A stretch of 64,000 nt of DNA, taken from an uncultured Treponema sp. (GTDB lineage Bacteria; Spirochaetota; Spirochaetia; Treponematales; Treponemataceae). This document shows positions 16,693-25,191 of this stretch, piece by piece (the first letter of the stretch is position 1; every line of letters starts with the position of its first letter). The stretch spans positions 186,001 to 250,000 of the forward strand of contig CASGBA010000002.1 of the NCBI GenBank assembly GCA_949299755.1, given 5' to 3'. The notes under the pieces were generated by a model, which saw only the letters and a program-made list of their open reading frames with translations, ran no database searches and was not told the origin of the DNA. Made by a program: the position numbers and the translations under genes.

Positions 16693-17871
16693 TTACCTGC
16701 GGGAACGTTTTTTGAAAACAATGTCAAGGGCAACCGCAAAGAGCAGGACCAGACCCTGAACAACTCTTTGCCAATTTGTTGTTATACCCATTATGGACAT
16801 TCCGTTATTCAAAAGAGCCATAAAAATACCACCAACAACAACACCGGAAACAGTACCGACACCACCGTAAGCGGAAGCACCTCCCACATAACAAGCACCC
16901 AAAGCTGTTATGAGTGGCTCATCTGCGGAAGAAGCCGAGTTAAAACGTCCTATAGAAAGGATGGCCGCCACCGCGGTCAGAAAGCCCATATTTACATAGG
17001 CGAAAAAAAGTATCTTACCGGTATTAATACCTGACAGGCGGGCAGCCTTTTCATTCCCACCCATTGCATAAAGGTATCTTCCAGGAACTGTTTTCTGTGT
17101 GCAAAAGCTATAAGCTAAAACAATAAGAATCAAAAGAATAAAGACGAAGGGGAATCCACGGGTTAAACCAAGAATATAGCAAACCATCATCATAATGATG
17201 CATCCTACCGTAACCTTCAGGAAAAAAGCGAATTTGGATTCAAGAAGAAAAACGCCCCCCATCTTTGCACGCTGGATTCTTTCAAGAACAGAAATTATTA
17301 TGAATATCAGACAAAAAACAACACCGGCACTAAGACAGATGGCCATAATCCGGGAAGAAGATCCGGTTGCAGGCACAAAGGATGACAGGAATCCCACATA
17401 GGCATCCGGTACCATTGAAATTGTCTGTCCCTTGAGAAGCAGCAGGGAGATACCCCTCCACATGAGCATTCCAGTTAAGGTGACAATAAATGCGGGTATA
17501 CGCACAAAGGCAATCCAAAAACCCTGCCATATTCCTATAACAATTCCCGTAATCAGCAGAAGAAAAATCGAAAGAAATACATTCAGCTTTAAGTCAGCCA
17601 TAATAATGGAGGCCATGGCTGTAAGCATTCCTACCGCGGAACCTACAGACAGATCGATGTTCCCTCCCGTCAAAATACAAATAAGCATTCCTATAGCCAG
17701 AATCACCACATAGGCATTCTGTCTGATCAGGTTGGAAATATTCATCGGATTGAACAATGATCCCCTGTGGGAAACCGTCAACAAAGTTTGAAACACTAAA
17801 ATGACAAAAACCAGCGCCACAATTGCGCTGTGTTTTTTCATGGATTTTTTTATCGCTGTTATTCCAATCAT
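16693..17871 (-). CDS. mmsB: multiple-monosaccharide ABC transporter permease
   Basis: A 392-residue membrane permease of the MmsB/GguB/XylH group that imports monosaccharides such as xylose, galactose or arabinose. It has about ten hydrophobic segments. The conserved signature is LTGGNIDLSVGSAVG, and GRYLYAMGGNEKAARLSGI is the loop that contacts the ATPase. An extra membrane region in the middle fits the MmsB subgroup length. GAGGGG precedes the ATG. It follows the ATPase by 10 bases. No periplasmic binding-protein gene lies at either end of the pair. Confidence 0.87.
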   Translation of the reverse strand: MIGITAIKKSMKKHSAIVALVFVILVFQTLLTVSHRGSLFNPMNISNLIRQNAYVVILAIGMLICILTGGNIDLSVGSAVGMLTAMASIIMADLKLNVFLSIFLLLITGIVIGIWQGFWIAFVRIPAFIVTLTGMLMWRGISLLLLKGQTISMVPDAYVGFLSSFVPATGSSSRIMAICLSAGVVFCLIFIIISVLERIQRAKMGGVFLLESKFAFFLKVTVGCIIMMMVCYILGLTRGFPFVFILLILIVLAYSFCTQKTVPGRYLYAMGGNEKAARLSGINTGKILFFAYVNMGFLTAVAAILSIGRFNSASSADEPLITALGACYVGGASAYGGVGTVSGVVVGGIFMALLNNGMSIMGITTNWQRVVQGLVLLFAVALDIVFKKRSRR

Positions 17872-17881
17872 ATAAAACCCC

Positions 17882-19426
17882 TCAATATGCTGATTTTCCG
17901 GATTGAAGAATACAATTCATAATCGCTTCCTGGGATGCTTCTTCCTGTGCCAATTCCCCGACAATACGGCCTTCATTCATCACATAAATACGGTCACACA
18001 TCCCCAAAAGCTCAGGCATTTCTGAAGATATGAGCATAACACTCTGTCCCTTTGCGACAAGATTATTTATTATCGTATAAATCTCGTATTTTGCCCCCAC
18101 GTCAATACCACTCGTGGGTTCATCCAGAATAAGAATGTCCGGTTCGGTGAACAACCATTTCCCTAAAAGGACTTTCTGCTGGTTTCCTCCTGAAAGGGTT
18201 CCCACCTTCTGGGAAATACCGAAACTCTTTATGCCTAGTTTCCGGCGAAATTTTTCCGCTATCACCCTTTCCTTTTCATTGCGGATAATCATAAACTTGC
18301 TTATACGTTTCATATTGGCAAGGGTTGTGTTTGCGGCGATGGAGTCATTTAGAAGAAGCCCGTTACCATGCCTATCCTCGGAAACATAAGCCAGATGGTG
18401 GGCGATGGCGGCTCTCACCGAGTTAAGCTTAACCTGCTTTCCGTTAAGGAAAATGGCGCCTGAAATATTTTTCCCCCAGCTTTTACCAAAAATACTCATC
18501 GCCAGTTCTGAACGACCGGAACCAATCAAACCTGCCAAACCCACAATTTCACCTTTCCGCACCGTAAGATTTACACCATCGCAAACCTTCCGGGCTTCAA
18601 AATTGGGATGGTAAACTGTCCAGTCCCTGACTTCCAGCACCACATCCCCTATTTCCTTTTTCCGGGGAGGGAACCTTTCCGTAAGGCTGCGGCCCACCAT
18701 GGCATTCATAATGCTGTCCTCGTTAAAATTACCGGTTTTACCATCCTTTATGAATGTTTCAATTGTGCGGCCATCCCGGAGGACAGTGATTTTATCCGCT
18801 ACAGCGGCAACATCCTTCACCTTATGGGAAATTAAAACACTGGTAATTCCCTCCGCTTTTAAAATAGCAAGAAGATTAAGCAAATGCTCGGTTTCTGTTT
18901 CATTAAGGGAAGAAGTGGGTTCATCAAGAATCAACAATTTGACATTTTTTCCCAGAGCCTTGGCTATTTCAACCAGCTGTTGCTTTCCCGGGCTTATGTC
19001 CCCCACAGGCACAGACAGATTTTCGTCAAAGCCTACCATTTTCAACAGGGTGGAGGCGGAACGGAAGGTTTCAAGCCAGCTTATGCCAAACAGTCCCTTA
19101 CGCTCGTTTCCGATGAAAACGTTTTCAGCAATAGAAAGCTCAGGGATTAAAGTGGGTTCCTGATGGATTATTGCAATACCTTTTCCGTCACTGTCTTTAA
19201 CGTTGTGGAATTTGCACAATTCCCCCTCAAAATAAATTTCACCTGTATATGAACCGTAGGGGAATCCGCCACTCAAAACATTCATCAACGTGGATTTTCC
19301 CGCACCGTTTTCACCGAGCAGGGCATGGATTTCCCCTTTTTCAACCTCAATATCAACATTGTCCAAGGCTTTTATTCCCGGGAATATTTTTGTAATTTCT
19401 TTCATTTTCAGGATTTTTTCAGGCAC
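17882..19426 (-). CDS. mmsA: multiple-monosaccharide ABC transporter ATP-binding protein
   Basis: A 514-residue fused double ATPase. The N-terminal half has Walker A GENGAGKSTLMNVL, signature SPGKQQLVEIAKAL and Walker B LLILDEPTSSL. The C-terminal half has GLIGSGRSELAMS, LSGGNQQKVLLGKWL and ILILDEPTSGIDV. Layout and length fit MmsA/XylG. The GTG start at 19426 has an AAGGAG 7 bases upstream. Transcription probably comes from the promoter at 19669-19698, across a 190-base region with only short open frames. Confidence 0.9.
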   Translation of the reverse strand: MPEKILKMKEITKIFPGIKALDNVDIEVEKGEIHALLGENGAGKSTLMNVLSGGFPYGSYTGEIYFEGELCKFHNVKDSDGKGIAIIHQEPTLIPELSIAENVFIGNERKGLFGISWLETFRSASTLLKMVGFDENLSVPVGDISPGKQQLVEIAKALGKNVKLLILDEPTSSLNETETEHLLNLLAILKAEGITSVLISHKVKDVAAVADKITVLRDGRTIETFIKDGKTGNFNEDSIMNAMVGRSLTERFPPRKKEIGDVVLEVRDWTVYHPNFEARKVCDGVNLTVRKGEIVGLAGLIGSGRSELAMSIFGKSWGKNISGAIFLNGKQVKLNSVRAAIAHHLAYVSEDRHGNGLLLNDSIAANTTLANMKRISKFMIIRNEKERVIAEKFRRKLGIKSFGISQKVGTLSGGNQQKVLLGKWLFTEPDILILDEPTSGIDVGAKYEIYTIINNLVAKGQSVMLISSEMPELLGMCDRIYVMNEGRIVGELAQEEASQEAIMNCILQSGKSAY

Positions 19427-19473
19427 AACATTTCTCCTTGAGATAACGGCACAAAACAGACGAAAAACTTATT

Positions 19474-19496
19474 TGCGGGCATACATCAAGCCCGCA
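19474..19496 (-). repeat. hairpin in the sugar-ABC leader
   Basis: Perfect 7-base arms TGCGGGC (19474-19480) and GCCCGCA (19490-19496) around a 9-base loop, 48 bases before the ATPase start. It could be an attenuator, an mRNA stabiliser, or the leftover terminator of a deleted gene. Confidence 0.4.
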
Positions 19497-19506
19497 AAAC
19501 AAGGCT

Positions 19507-19619
19507 TTATTTCTTAATAACAAAACCGGTCCCCGCCGCAATATTTCCAATTTCCGGCGGCATTCAACCGGCTGCCGTTATGGAGAATGAATCCCGTGCC
19601 AGACAGGCATTTCCTTCAT
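19507..19619 (-). other. short open frames where a sugar-binding-protein gene is expected
   Basis: A good promoter and an AGGGAGAGGGG SD lead to an ATG at 19619, but that frame stops after 13 codons (MKEMPVWHGIHSP, stop at 19578). A second 18-codon frame (MPPEIGNIAAGTGFVIKK, 19507-19563) follows. In this operon type the periplasmic binding protein normally comes first. The pieces may be the ends of a binding-protein gene lost by internal deletion, or a short leader peptide. Neither can be shown from sequence alone. No other gene is seen in 19427-19806. Confidence 0.3.
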
Positions 19620-19668
19620 TTTTTCCCCTCTCCCTGAGGAATACAAATATCCCTCAGCTTAACTATAA

Positions 19669-19698
19669 ATTATACTAGGCACAACATAAATTTGTAAA
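19669..19698 (-). promoter_or_regulatory. promoter of the sugar ABC operon
   Basis: On the minus strand TTTACA (19693-19698), an 18-base spacer and a perfect TATAAT (19669-19674). It is followed by a short hairpin (TGAGG...CCTCA) and a strong SD at about 19625. Confidence 0.6.
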
Positions 19699-19806
19699 CA
19701 AAAAAACAGATTTATGCTTAAAATTTCTTCTACCAGTTAAAATATGTATTATAAAAGAGGGATAAAAAAGGACAAAAACTCCGTCCGGGTTAAAAAAAGA
19801 AAACCG

Positions 19807-20953
19807 TTATTTCAAATTAACCAAAAGGCTATCAATATCCTTCCGGCTCAAAGAAGTGTTTGCGATAAAATAATTCCCCAGCTCTTTAGAAAGGTTTTCC
19901 GCTTCCGACACCGGCTTTCCTAAAATCCGTCCGAAACTGTACTGCAAAAGCCTGTAATCCCTGAATTCCCTGATTCCCATGAGATTTGTCCGCTGATAAT
20001 CGGCACAAATATCCTCCCAGGAAGCACCGCAAAGGGCAGCCATTACAGCGGAGGTTGTGCCGGTTCTGTCTGTTCCCAGACGACAGTGGATATAATAAGG
20101 GCCGGGGTGGGTATTTATGAACATGACGATATCTTCAATAACCTTCGCAAATTCAGGACCGTTAGACCTGAAATAAACAGTATTGTAACTTGTATTTACA
20201 TAAAGCTGGTTTCCCGCCTCCCTTATTGCAAGATGATAAGGGGAAACTTCTTCCTTTCCTTCTATGGGGTCTTCCTCTCCTGAAAGGGTAATGATGGATT
20301 TAATTCCGTTTTCTTCCAGAGCTTTTTTTACAAGGGTAATCCTGACTTCTTCCGTATCATACTGGCTGAAAGAAATTTTGTTAAGGATGATAACCTCTGT
20401 AAAGCTTTGTGGTTCCGGGAACCAATCTTACATTGGAAAGAATGCTTCTGTCCCAGGGGTTATCCAAATCAAAGTCAGAAAGCTTTTTTAATGTCCGGGA
20501 AGTCTTTATATTTTCAACCACGGTTTCAGGTTCATCTCCGGGGAAAAGAATCAGATTGTTTGTTGCCATCTGATATCCTGATGCATTGGAATCAGCATCA
20601 GGTTCCATGGCCTTTCCGTCAGAAGTCAGGACATAGAATTTGAATTCAGGGAAACCGGAATTTCCGGGAATCTTCACCAGGGCAGAATCACATTCCAAAG
20701 TCCATGCAGTATCGTTTAGTTTTGCCAATTCCCACTCCGGAGAAGTCCCCTTTGCCCAGGAATTAAATATACCCTGAACAAACACTTTTGACGGATTTTT
20801 AATTCCGCCAGCCTTAGGGTCAAAGACAAAAAGAATTTTTGTGGAGTCATTCAAAAGCTGGTATCCGACAGCCGTATTTATCTTATTCATATTGGATTCA
20901 TCATCTAAAACGGGAGGAAGAAAGCTACCCGATAAGTAAGAAGTATATCCCAC
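19807..20953 (-). pseudogene. tyrosine/dual-specificity phosphatase with N-terminal glycogen-binding-like (CBM48/AMPK-beta) domain, +1 frameshift at ~20384
   Basis: Reading through one +1 shift gives a 381-residue protein. The N-terminal part (to ~170) resembles an AMPK-beta/CBM48 glycogen-binding fold: VFVQGIFNSW, FKFYV and a final NNLILFPGDE. It continues into a phosphatase beginning VRLVPGTTKLYRGYHP, and after the shift IKSIITLSGEEDP and the CX5R loop HCRLGTDRTG. The start is GTG 20953 with an AGGA SD. The frame breaks at CAT CCT TAA C (20381-20389): the first frame ends at TAA, and the +1 frame continues with all family elements intact. So this is a recent frameshift, an assembly indel, or programmed frameshifting. 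The domain pairing recalls laforin-type glucan phosphatases. Confidence 0.7.
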
Positions 20954-21042
20954 TCTTAAATCCTTGTCAAAAAGACTGATACAAAACTTGGTTTTCTTTC
21001 TATTTTAAGATTTTTGTCTGATATCCAAATCCGGTATTTAAA

Positions 21043-21183
21043 ATGAAGCTCATTGCGGAAATATTATTTTTAAGCTATATTTTCGGCATGGAATATATGG
21101 TAGCAGACTCCGGTATGCAGATTGAAACAAATACGGCGAAATCCTCTTCCCAGACAGCCGGAATCCCGATTTTTCCAAAATGA
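21043..21183 (+). CDS. possible small protein coupled to the next gene
   Basis: A 46-codon frame (ATG 21043) with a hydrophobic N-terminus (MKLIAEILFLSYIFGMEYM). Its TGA overlaps the next gene's ATG (ATGA at 21180-21183). That gene has no SD of its own, so coupling is plausible. No homology is recognised and the small ORF's RBS is weak. It might instead be untranslated leader. Confidence 0.25.
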   Translation: MKLIAEILFLSYIFGMEYMVADSGMQIETNTAKSSSQTAGIPIFPK

Positions 21184-21767
21184 AAAATACTAAAAAAATC
21201 AGCGTAATCCTTCTTCTTCTGGGAATGATGCTGTTTCAATTACCTGCCGCAGAGAAAAAAAAGGAAATCACAAGCGTTTTGTCCTTTGATTTAGGATATA
21301 TTCTCATGGGTCTTTCAAACAAGGGGCTTGCGTTTGGAATGAATTATGAAAGGCTTTTCGTAGACCATTTTTCATTCAGGGTAATGGCGGGCGCAATGAT
21401 TTTTGAAACAAAAGAGAAGGACATTTATTCCGCCGCATTCACGACTTCAGTCTTTGTGAATTATTATCCTTTTTCAGATACGCTGGATAAATTTTATGTG
21501 GGAGTCGGACAAACCATAGACTACCTGAACTATTTCGGAAGCGCCACTCTCCCGGAGCCGCCTGCGGATGTTCTTATTTCCTTTGCGCCGGCCGTAGGAT
21601 GGAAACAGAATGTCCTGAATCTGGTAATGCTTGATTTTTACGCGAATTACAGTATTCTAGTGCTCAATTCCCAAAGGTTGAGGAATGTTGAAAACTATAT
21701 ACGCAATGGTTTCCGGATGGGCATTAAATTCAAAATATTCTGGAGACCATGGAAAGACGATGATTGA
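21180..21767 (+). CDS. hypothetical exported protein, outer-membrane beta-barrel-like
   Basis: A 195-residue protein with a clear signal peptide (KKISVILLLLGMMLFQLPAAE). The mature part alternates aromatic and small residues in short strands (FSFRVMAGAMIF, FYVGVGQTIDYLNYF, MGIKFKIFW), which fits a small outer-membrane barrel. The family is not recognised. Its end lies about 70 bases before the start of a secreted esterase, so the two may share a transcript. Confidence 0.65.
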   Translation: MKNTKKISVILLLLGMMLFQLPAAEKKKEITSVLSFDLGYILMGLSNKGLAFGMNYERLFVDHFSFRVMAGAMIFETKEKDIYSAAFTTSVFVNYYPFSDTLDKFYVGVGQTIDYLNYFGSATLPEPPADVLISFAPAVGWKQNVLNLVMLDFYANYSILVLNSQRLRNVENYIRNGFRMGIKFKIFWRPWKDDD

Positions 21768-21837
21768 ATTCCCCAGAATCCGTATCCTGAATCTGATTAA
21801 AATTTCCCCTGACAAAAAGGAAGTGAAGAGAAAATTC

Positions 21838-22752
21838 ATGAAAAAAAACATACTTTTTCCTGTCGCAATTATTCTTTTTATTGCCGGAACAGCCCATCCA
21901 GCCTGGTCTTGGATAGGGAAACCCATAAAATTATGGAAAACCATTTCCGGAATGAAAGAAATAACAACGGAAATGTATATGCGCAAAGCTGACGGATCCG
22001 AAAACACAGGAGCAGCTGTTATTGTGTGTCCGGGAGGAAGTTACCACCATCTGGGAATAATCAGCGAAGGACATAAAACTTCCAGCTGGTTCGCAAAAAG
22101 AGGCGTTACAGCTTTTACCCTGCGCTACCGCGTGGCAGGCGCCGGATGGCACCATCCGGCGATGCTTCAGGATGTACAGAGAGCCATTCAGCTTGTCCGT
22201 GAAAACGCGGAGGAATACGGTATAAATCCAGGGAAAATCGGTGTCATCGGGTTTTCTGCAGGCGGACATCTGGCTCTTATGGCAGGCGCTTTTTTTTCCT
22301 CCCGGGACGAATTGCAAAAACTGGGGATAGAACACACCGTTTCCCTCCGCCCCGACTTTGTAATTCCGGTTTATCCTGTTGTTTCAATGATGGACGGCCT
22401 GGCCCACGAGCGTTCCAGGCGTTCACTTTTGTGGAAGAAACCCACAGAAGAGATGAAAGAAGCTTTTTCCATGGAAAAGCAAATACCCGCTGATATGCCT
22501 CCTGTTTACATCGTAGCCGCAAAGGATGACACTGTAGTTGACTACAGGAACAGCGAAGTCTTGTACAAGGCTTTGACGGAAAAGGGGATTGAATGCCGTT
22601 TTGCCTTGTATGAAACAGGCGGGCACGGATTCGGAATGAAGAATAATAAATTCGCGGAAGAAACCAGGTGGAGGGAAAGTATGTGGCAGTGGCTGGTGGA
22701 AAAAGGATTCGTAAAACAGGGACTTGCCGCGGAAGCTTACCGGGTTAAATAA
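21838..22752 (+). CDS. exported alpha/beta-hydrolase (esterase, acetyl-xylan-esterase-like)
   Basis: A 304-residue hydrolase with an N-terminal signal sequence (KKNILFPVAIILFIAG). The nucleophile elbow is GFSAGG, the acid is in VAAKDDTVV and the histidine in GGHGFG, with oxyanion motif CPGGSYHHL. This arrangement is typical of the BD-FAE/Axe-like esterases that remove acyl groups from plant polysaccharide. The frame extends 51 codons upstream, but ATG 21838 has a purine-rich leader and begins the signal peptide. Its 3' end overlaps the convergent DUF6125 gene by 16 bases. Confidence 0.83.
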   Translation: MKKNILFPVAIILFIAGTAHPAWSWIGKPIKLWKTISGMKEITTEMYMRKADGSENTGAAVIVCPGGSYHHLGIISEGHKTSSWFAKRGVTAFTLRYRVAGAGWHHPAMLQDVQRAIQLVRENAEEYGINPGKIGVIGFSAGGHLALMAGAFFSSRDELQKLGIEHTVSLRPDFVIPVYPVVSMMDGLAHERSRRSLLWKKPTEEMKEAFSMEKQIPADMPPVYIVAAKDDTVVDYRNSEVLYKALTEKGIECRFALYETGGHGFGMKNNKFAEETRWRESMWQWLVEKGFVKQGLAAEAYRVK

Positions 22753-23261
22753 AATTCCCAGGCACAGCCGGTTCCGTCTCCGGTGGAATCAGGGAAGCAG
22801 CTTATGCAGCGGCATGAAATCCTGTTGTCTATTTCCGCCGCAAAGCCCGCGTATTCTATCAAGCCCACAGGTTTGCAGGGGTGCAATTCCATGCCCTTTT
22901 TTTTCCTGGCTTTTTGCACGGAGCATTCCGTATTCCTGAAAACAAGCTTCCCGTCCTGAAGAATAATCTCGTGGCGGTTTATGTTTGCGTTGAACCTCAG
23001 CTTCAAGGCGGCGGCCAAACCTTCCAGTCCTGGATTTTCCGGCAACTTGAGAAAGGCCTTTATCCGGCGGGCTTCCGTCACGGTAAACCGTTTCCAAGCT
23101 TCCGCATCATGGAACATGGCTTCGTCCATCCCCAGCTTGTGTTCCACAGACTGGAACCATACTCCGTCCAAAGCCAGGGAATTTTTTGAATAAATGGAAA
23201 TCAATTCAATGAGTTCTTCCTTGGAAAATTTCAAAAGCTCTTCATTCACAGGATTATTCAT
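22737..23261 (-). CDS. DUF6125 family protein
   Basis: A 174-residue soluble protein with the family pattern FSKEELIELISIYSKN, LDGVWFQSVE and AWKRFTVTEARRIKAFL, and a cysteine-rich C-terminal third (CKPVGLIEYAGFA, ISCRCISCFPD, GCAWEFYL). The cysteines suggest a metal or Fe-S site. Related proteins are often labelled cytosolic protein and have no assigned reaction. It is divergent from the adenine methyltransferase. Confidence 0.75.
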   Translation of the reverse strand: MNNPVNEELLKFSKEELIELISIYSKNSLALDGVWFQSVEHKLGMDEAMFHDAEAWKRFTVTEARRIKAFLKLPENPGLEGLAAALKLRFNANINRHEIILQDGKLVFRNTECSVQKARKKKGMELHPCKPVGLIEYAGFAAEIDNRISCRCISCFPDSTGDGTGCAWEFYLTR

Positions 23262-23328
23262 GTGTCCATTTTATCAAAAACAAGGGAACCTGTATACTTT
23301 TTCCGGCGGCACCGGTAAGATATCCGGT

Positions 23329-24291
23329 ATGGAAAAAGCAAAGAAAATCCGGGCGCCTGGAAACAGAACCCTGGTTTTGACGGAAAACGAAAAAGCAGAA
23401 TATAAAAAAAAATTGATTTACGCGGAAAACTTAATCCCGGATACCGCCTGCATTCAAAACAAAATAATTTGCGCCGATTTGTCCTCCGTTTCCGACAAAC
23501 TTCCCGAAGCCTTCGTTGATTTGCTGATAATAGATCCGCCGTATAACTTGAATAAGGATTTCGGGGATTTTAAATTCTCCAGACAAAGCGACGAAGGATA
23601 TTTTGAATACCTGAAAAGCTGGTTCCCTCCCCTTTTGAAAACTTTGAAAAAAACAGCTTCAATTTACATTTGCTGCGACTGGAAAAATTCCTGCTGTGTC
23701 TACAACCTTCTGAAAGAATTTTTTATTGTGCGAAACCGTATAACATGGCAACGGGAAAAAGGGCGGGGATCAAAAAGAAACTGGAAAAACTCCTGCGAAG
23801 ACATTTGGTTTGCGACTGTTTCGAAGGACTATTATTTTAATGTTGATGCGGTAAAGCAAAGGCGGAAAGTACTCGCCCCTTACCGGCAAGACGGACAGCC
23901 GAAGGACTGGGAGGAAACGGCGGATGGAAAATTCCGCATGACCCATCCCGGGAACTTCTGGGATGACATTTCGGTTCCCTATTGGTCTATGCGGGAGAAC
24001 ACAGACCATCCCACACAGAAAAGCGAAAAACTTTTAGCCAAACTTATTTTAGCCAGCAGTCCGGAAGGTGCGATGGTTTTCGATCCTTTTGCAGGTTCGG
24101 GAAGCACGGCGGTGGCAGCGAAAAAACTAGGAAGGAATTTCTGCGGCATTGAAATGAATGAGGAATACTGCCTATGGGCACAAAAACGCCTATACACGGC
24201 AGAAAGCGATAAAACAATCCAAGGATACAGTGACGGCGTGTTCTGGGAACGGAACAGCAGGGGTACGGGTGAAAACAGTGGATGCCCGTGA
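23329..24291 (+). CDS. orphan site-specific DNA methyltransferase (beta class)
   Basis: A 320-residue DNA methyltransferase. The catalytic motif DPPYNL (residues 69-74) precedes the SAM-binding motif FDPFAGSGSTAVAAKKL, the beta-class order. DPPY favours N6-adenine methylation. It also has HPTQKSEKLLAKLI before motif I, as in CcrM/MunI relatives. The start at 23329 follows TATACT by about 30 bases; the frame extends 45 codons upstream over the divergent DUF6125 start region. No restriction enzyme lies nearby, so a regulatory or protective role is likely. The recognition sequence cannot be read from the protein. Confidence 0.87.
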   Translation: MEKAKKIRAPGNRTLVLTENEKAEYKKKLIYAENLIPDTACIQNKIICADLSSVSDKLPEAFVDLLIIDPPYNLNKDFGDFKFSRQSDEGYFEYLKSWFPPLLKTLKKTASIYICCDWKNSCCVYNLLKEFFIVRNRITWQREKGRGSKRNWKNSCEDIWFATVSKDYYFNVDAVKQRRKVLAPYRQDGQPKDWEETADGKFRMTHPGNFWDDISVPYWSMRENTDHPTQKSEKLLAKLILASSPEGAMVFDPFAGSGSTAVAAKKLGRNFCGIEMNEEYCLWAQKRLYTAESDKTIQGYSDGVFWERNSRGTGENSGCP

Positions 24292-24299
24292 CCGCGGGA

Positions 24300-25163
24300 C
24301 TATCCCAGTTTTTCCTTGAAAAACTCCGCTATTATATCCCAGACTTCTTCCTGGAAAAACCTTATGTCCGCATGGCCTGCGCCTTCGATTTCCACAAGGG
24401 AAGCATCAACGCCGGCTTGCTCCAGCTTATCGTACAAAGCTTCGCCGCAGGGAAAGGGAACGGTTGTATCTTTGTTTCCGTGGATAATCAGGAATGGAGG
24501 CGCATCGCCGGTTACAAAATTCACAGGACACGCTGCGAGGGTTTCCTCCACGTTATCGGCGGCGTTTTTTCCCAGGAACAGGGATTCGGGGGAAACGGCA
24601 ACTTCTTCCCTGGGACGTTTTTCCATCAATGAAAAATCTGTAGGAGGATACCAGCAGCAGGCGGCTTGGACGGAACCAGGATACTCCGTGAAGCTGCCGC
24701 AATTGAATTCCCGGCAATCGGAAAGGGCAACCATGGCAGCCAGATACCCGCCGGCGGATTCCCCCATAACCCCTATTTTCCCGCCGTCTATGTTGTATCG
24801 TCCGGCGTAGGCCCGCAGGTAGCGCACTGCGGCTTTTATGTCCTGAATGGGGACAGGATACTTTACTTCATTGCTGGTACGGTATTCTGCGCTCGCAACG
24901 GCAAATCCTTTTCTGGCAAGACCCGCAAGATAGGCTAAATGGGCGGAACGGTCCAAGGACAGCCAGGCTCCTCCGCAAATCCATAATATACAGGGATAAC
25001 CTGAATCCTTTCCGGACAATGAAGGAGTTTTTTCAGGATAAATAATGTCCATTTTAAGGTCTTTCCGTGTATGACCAAACCAGGAATCAACCTGGGCAAA
25101 GGTAACACCGGTGATTGCAGTATACTGGGGGGCTGCCACATTGACGGAAAGTTTCTTTCTCAT
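24300..25163 (-). CDS. alpha/beta-hydrolase (carboxylesterase/lipase-like)
   Basis: A 287-residue cytoplasmic esterase. The oxyanion motif is WICGGAWL, the nucleophile elbow GESAGGYLAA, the aspartate in HGNKDTTVPF and the histidine in GAGHADI, the full triad of the BD-FAE-like/HSL-like group. No signal peptide is seen. AAGGAG lies just before the ATG. It sits 28 bases downstream of the rhodanese stop, so it is probably not first in its transcript. The substrate is unknown; together with the secreted esterase at 21838 it may deacylate carbohydrates. Confidence 0.82.
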   Translation of the reverse strand: MRKKLSVNVAAPQYTAITGVTFAQVDSWFGHTRKDLKMDIIYPEKTPSLSGKDSGYPCILWICGGAWLSLDRSAHLAYLAGLARKGFAVASAEYRTSNEVKYPVPIQDIKAAVRYLRAYAGRYNIDGGKIGVMGESAGGYLAAMVALSDCREFNCGSFTEYPGSVQAACCWYPPTDFSLMEKRPREEVAVSPESLFLGKNAADNVEETLAACPVNFVTGDAPPFLIIHGNKDTTVPFPCGEALYDKLEQAGVDASLVEIEGAGHADIRFFQEEVWDIIAEFFKEKLG

Positions 25164-25191
25164 GTCCGGGACTCCTTAAAATCAAAGGGTT

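Noticed and set aside
19290-19517. Plus-strand 75-codon frame across the sugar ABC leader
   Set aside because: Mostly antisense to the ATPase gene with no SD and a random-looking composition.
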